64,000 nt of DNA from Hyperoodon ampullatus (Eukaryota; Chordata; Mammalia; Artiodactyla; Ziphiidae), in assembly GCA_949752795.1 (NCBI GenBank), contig CATKHW010000549.1, forward strand, positions 124,001 to 188,000, given 5' to 3'. Positions 62,586-64,000 of the stretch are shown here, piece by piece. How positions within the stretch are numbered: position 1 is the stretch's first letter; each line of letters begins with the position of its first letter. The notes under the pieces are model-generated. The model was not told the DNA's origin and did no database searches. It saw only the letters and a program-made list of their open reading frames with translations. A program made the position numbers and the translations under genes.

Positions 62586-64000
62586 GGAAAACTGAAAATC
62601 AATAAGACAGAGACACCCCAAAATTTAGGGCTGCACTGCTTACAAGGACCTCAACTTGGGTACACCTTAAATATCCCAGGAAATATAAAAATTGGTCAAA
62701 AAATTGTGGTACTTACATACGATGGAATATCCCTCAGCCATGAAATCAATGTCATAAGATCAGTAGCAGCAAAATGGGTGGATTCAGGTACGATGATTCT
62801 AAGTGAAATAAGTCACAGAGAAAAAGAAACTTATCATAAGATATCACTTATGAAGATCCTGTAAACATGGCTAAACTTGAACTGAGGTAGGAAAGAGAAC
62901 AGTGTCTCACATTTAGAAAACACTCTTATGCCTGCTTAAGGGGGAAGGAGAGGTGGGGTGATGCATAAAACCAGAGTTTGATATAAGCACAGGTACCGTT
63001 CCAAAAACCAACTATGGAATAGACAAGACCTACACCGTCCTCAGCGAAAGGGACTCAAAACCCCATATTTCCCGCAGAGGAAAATATCTGACTAGTAAGA
63101 ATCTTAAAACCTATGTATTGATATGTCTCCGTAAGGGAATCAAGTGTGTCTAGACTGGCATAAACATGGCAGCGAGAATCAGCTCAAACCGCCTATAAAA
63201 AGGAATTTCAAAAACAAAACAAAAAAACTGGGATATTCTTTACAATTCCTTCAGGGTCTCTGATGAACCCTTGAATGACCCTATCTACAATGACAGCTGG
63301 ATGTGGCATAATGAGGGACACTTGGGACTGAGAGGATTGGTGAGATTGGGTGAGCAAATGCAGACCCTTTAAAGCAGAAATGCCTGGCACCCATTCCATG
63401 GGTCCCAACTCTCCAGGTTAAAGGGAATATTACTACAGCTATAACATGTACGGGAAACCTAGAGAATGGACACACTGTGAATACGAAAGGTTTCTAAAAC
63501 TCAACGAATAGTCCCTCTCCTGGTGCTCCGGTTTGACTTTCCATCTGCTTTACTATCAATCTCCCAACTTGGAGAGACAGCACCTTTAACCTCCTGGTTC
63601 GCACAGGTTTCCAATTTGGCAGAGGATGAAAGGGAAGAGGGAGAACCAATGAGAGAGTAGCTGTTAGGCATTTGGACGGGCACATATCACTCTAACTTCT
63701 CGGCAGGAAGAAGAACTAACCAAAGTCTCAGCCCCCCACCGGGAACCAGCATAGGTCCTCAACCAAAATTTTGGACTTGCGGTCAGCTCACAAAAAACGA
63801 GTTGAAAAATGGAGCTGAGGGGCACAGCAATTCACAAAATGGCCGAGTAATAAAGGACAACTATCGTCCAAAAATCTGTTGAGCAAGGCAACGAGGCGAA
63901 CTTGAAAGCGAGGCAGAATAGCAGGAAACAGATTTCAAGAGGTACGTTGGAATCACCTTTAAAGCACAGAAAGAGGGCACAACTACGACAATGATGCACT
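62586..64000 (+). repeat. Satellite monomer 37, partial (1415 bp)
   Basis: Cut by the window edge two bases into the palindrome, which would start at 63999. The first 300 bp or so follow monomer 36 (gcttacaagg, cttgggtac, aaatatcccagg). From about 62.95 kb the text follows monomer 35 (gaacccttgaatg at 63265, tctaacttctcgg at 63691, gagcaaggcaacgaggcgaac), so it is a chimera of the two types. Confidence 0.93.

Larger units (their letters stand above)
1..64000. repeat. Satellite array, about 1739-bp monomer, 36.8 copies
   Basis: The same sequence restarts every 1731-1740 bases across the whole window, always in the same orientation, with no foreign insert. Using the start phase of window position 1, monomers begin at 1, 1740, 3480, 5211, 6950, 8690, 10429, 12168, 13905, 15644, 17383, 19122, 20861, 22600, 24339, 26078, 27815, 29554, 31293, 33032, 34770, 36509, 38248, 39987, 41726, 43465, 45204, 46943, 48682, 50420, 52159, 53898, 55637, 57375, 59113, 60850 and 62586. 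Each contains an L1 3' end, an unassigned block and a 74-bp palindrome. Length and L1 content fit the common cetacean satellite of constitutive heterochromatin; that name is from memory. Both window edges lie inside the array, so its true size is unknown. Confidence 0.97.

Noticed and set aside
1..64000. Search for rRNA, tRNA, defence systems or other gene clusters
   Set aside because: Every stretch is explained by the 1739-bp repeat; no base of the window falls outside it.

Overview
The whole 64-kb window is one uninterrupted satellite DNA array. It holds 36 complete head-to-tail monomers and one cut by the right edge, with a modal length of 1739 bp (range 1731-1740 across most of the array, 1736-1737 at the right end). 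No unique sequence, host gene, RNA gene or CRISPR interrupts it. The many 60-134 codon open frames recur once per monomer on both strands and are a property of the repeat, not genes.

Monomer anatomy, using offsets in which offset 1 is window position 1: (a) Offset about 1498, through the monomer end, to about offset 642 of the next monomer is a diverged 3' end of a LINE-1 element in + orientation: the end of ORF2, its stop codon, the 3' UTR and a degenerate A-rich tail (about 885 bp). (b) Offsets about 643-1415 (about 770 bp) are a block I cannot assign. (c) Offsets 1416-1489 are a 74-bp perfect palindrome without spacer, next to the 5' limit of the recognisable L1 block. It is intact in 27 of the 36 copies that contain it.

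Organism: the L1 tail resembles mammalian, especially cetartiodactyl, L1. A monomer of about 1.74 kb containing L1 fits the 'common cetacean satellite' as I remember it: about 1.75 kb in most whales, about 1.58 kb in delphinoids, with an L1 origin reported by Kapitonov, Holmquist and Jurka in 1998. The likeliest source is therefore heterochromatin of a non-delphinoid cetacean. This identification is inference from memory and was not searched.

Layout: monomers at 1-57 kb are very alike, and blocks of shared private variants show layered higher-order repeats. They include a nearly identical 3478-bp dimer present twice in tandem (19122-26077), a two-monomer block repeated 8.69 kb away (3480-6949 and 12168-15643), and another repeated 12.17 kb away (15644-19121 and 27815-31292). 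From about 58 kb rightward the monomers are clearly more diverged, as expected near an array edge or at the border with an older array layer. Nothing indicates that the array encodes a protein system. Its interest lies in L1 captured as a satellite unit, the conserved palindrome, and the record of array turnover.
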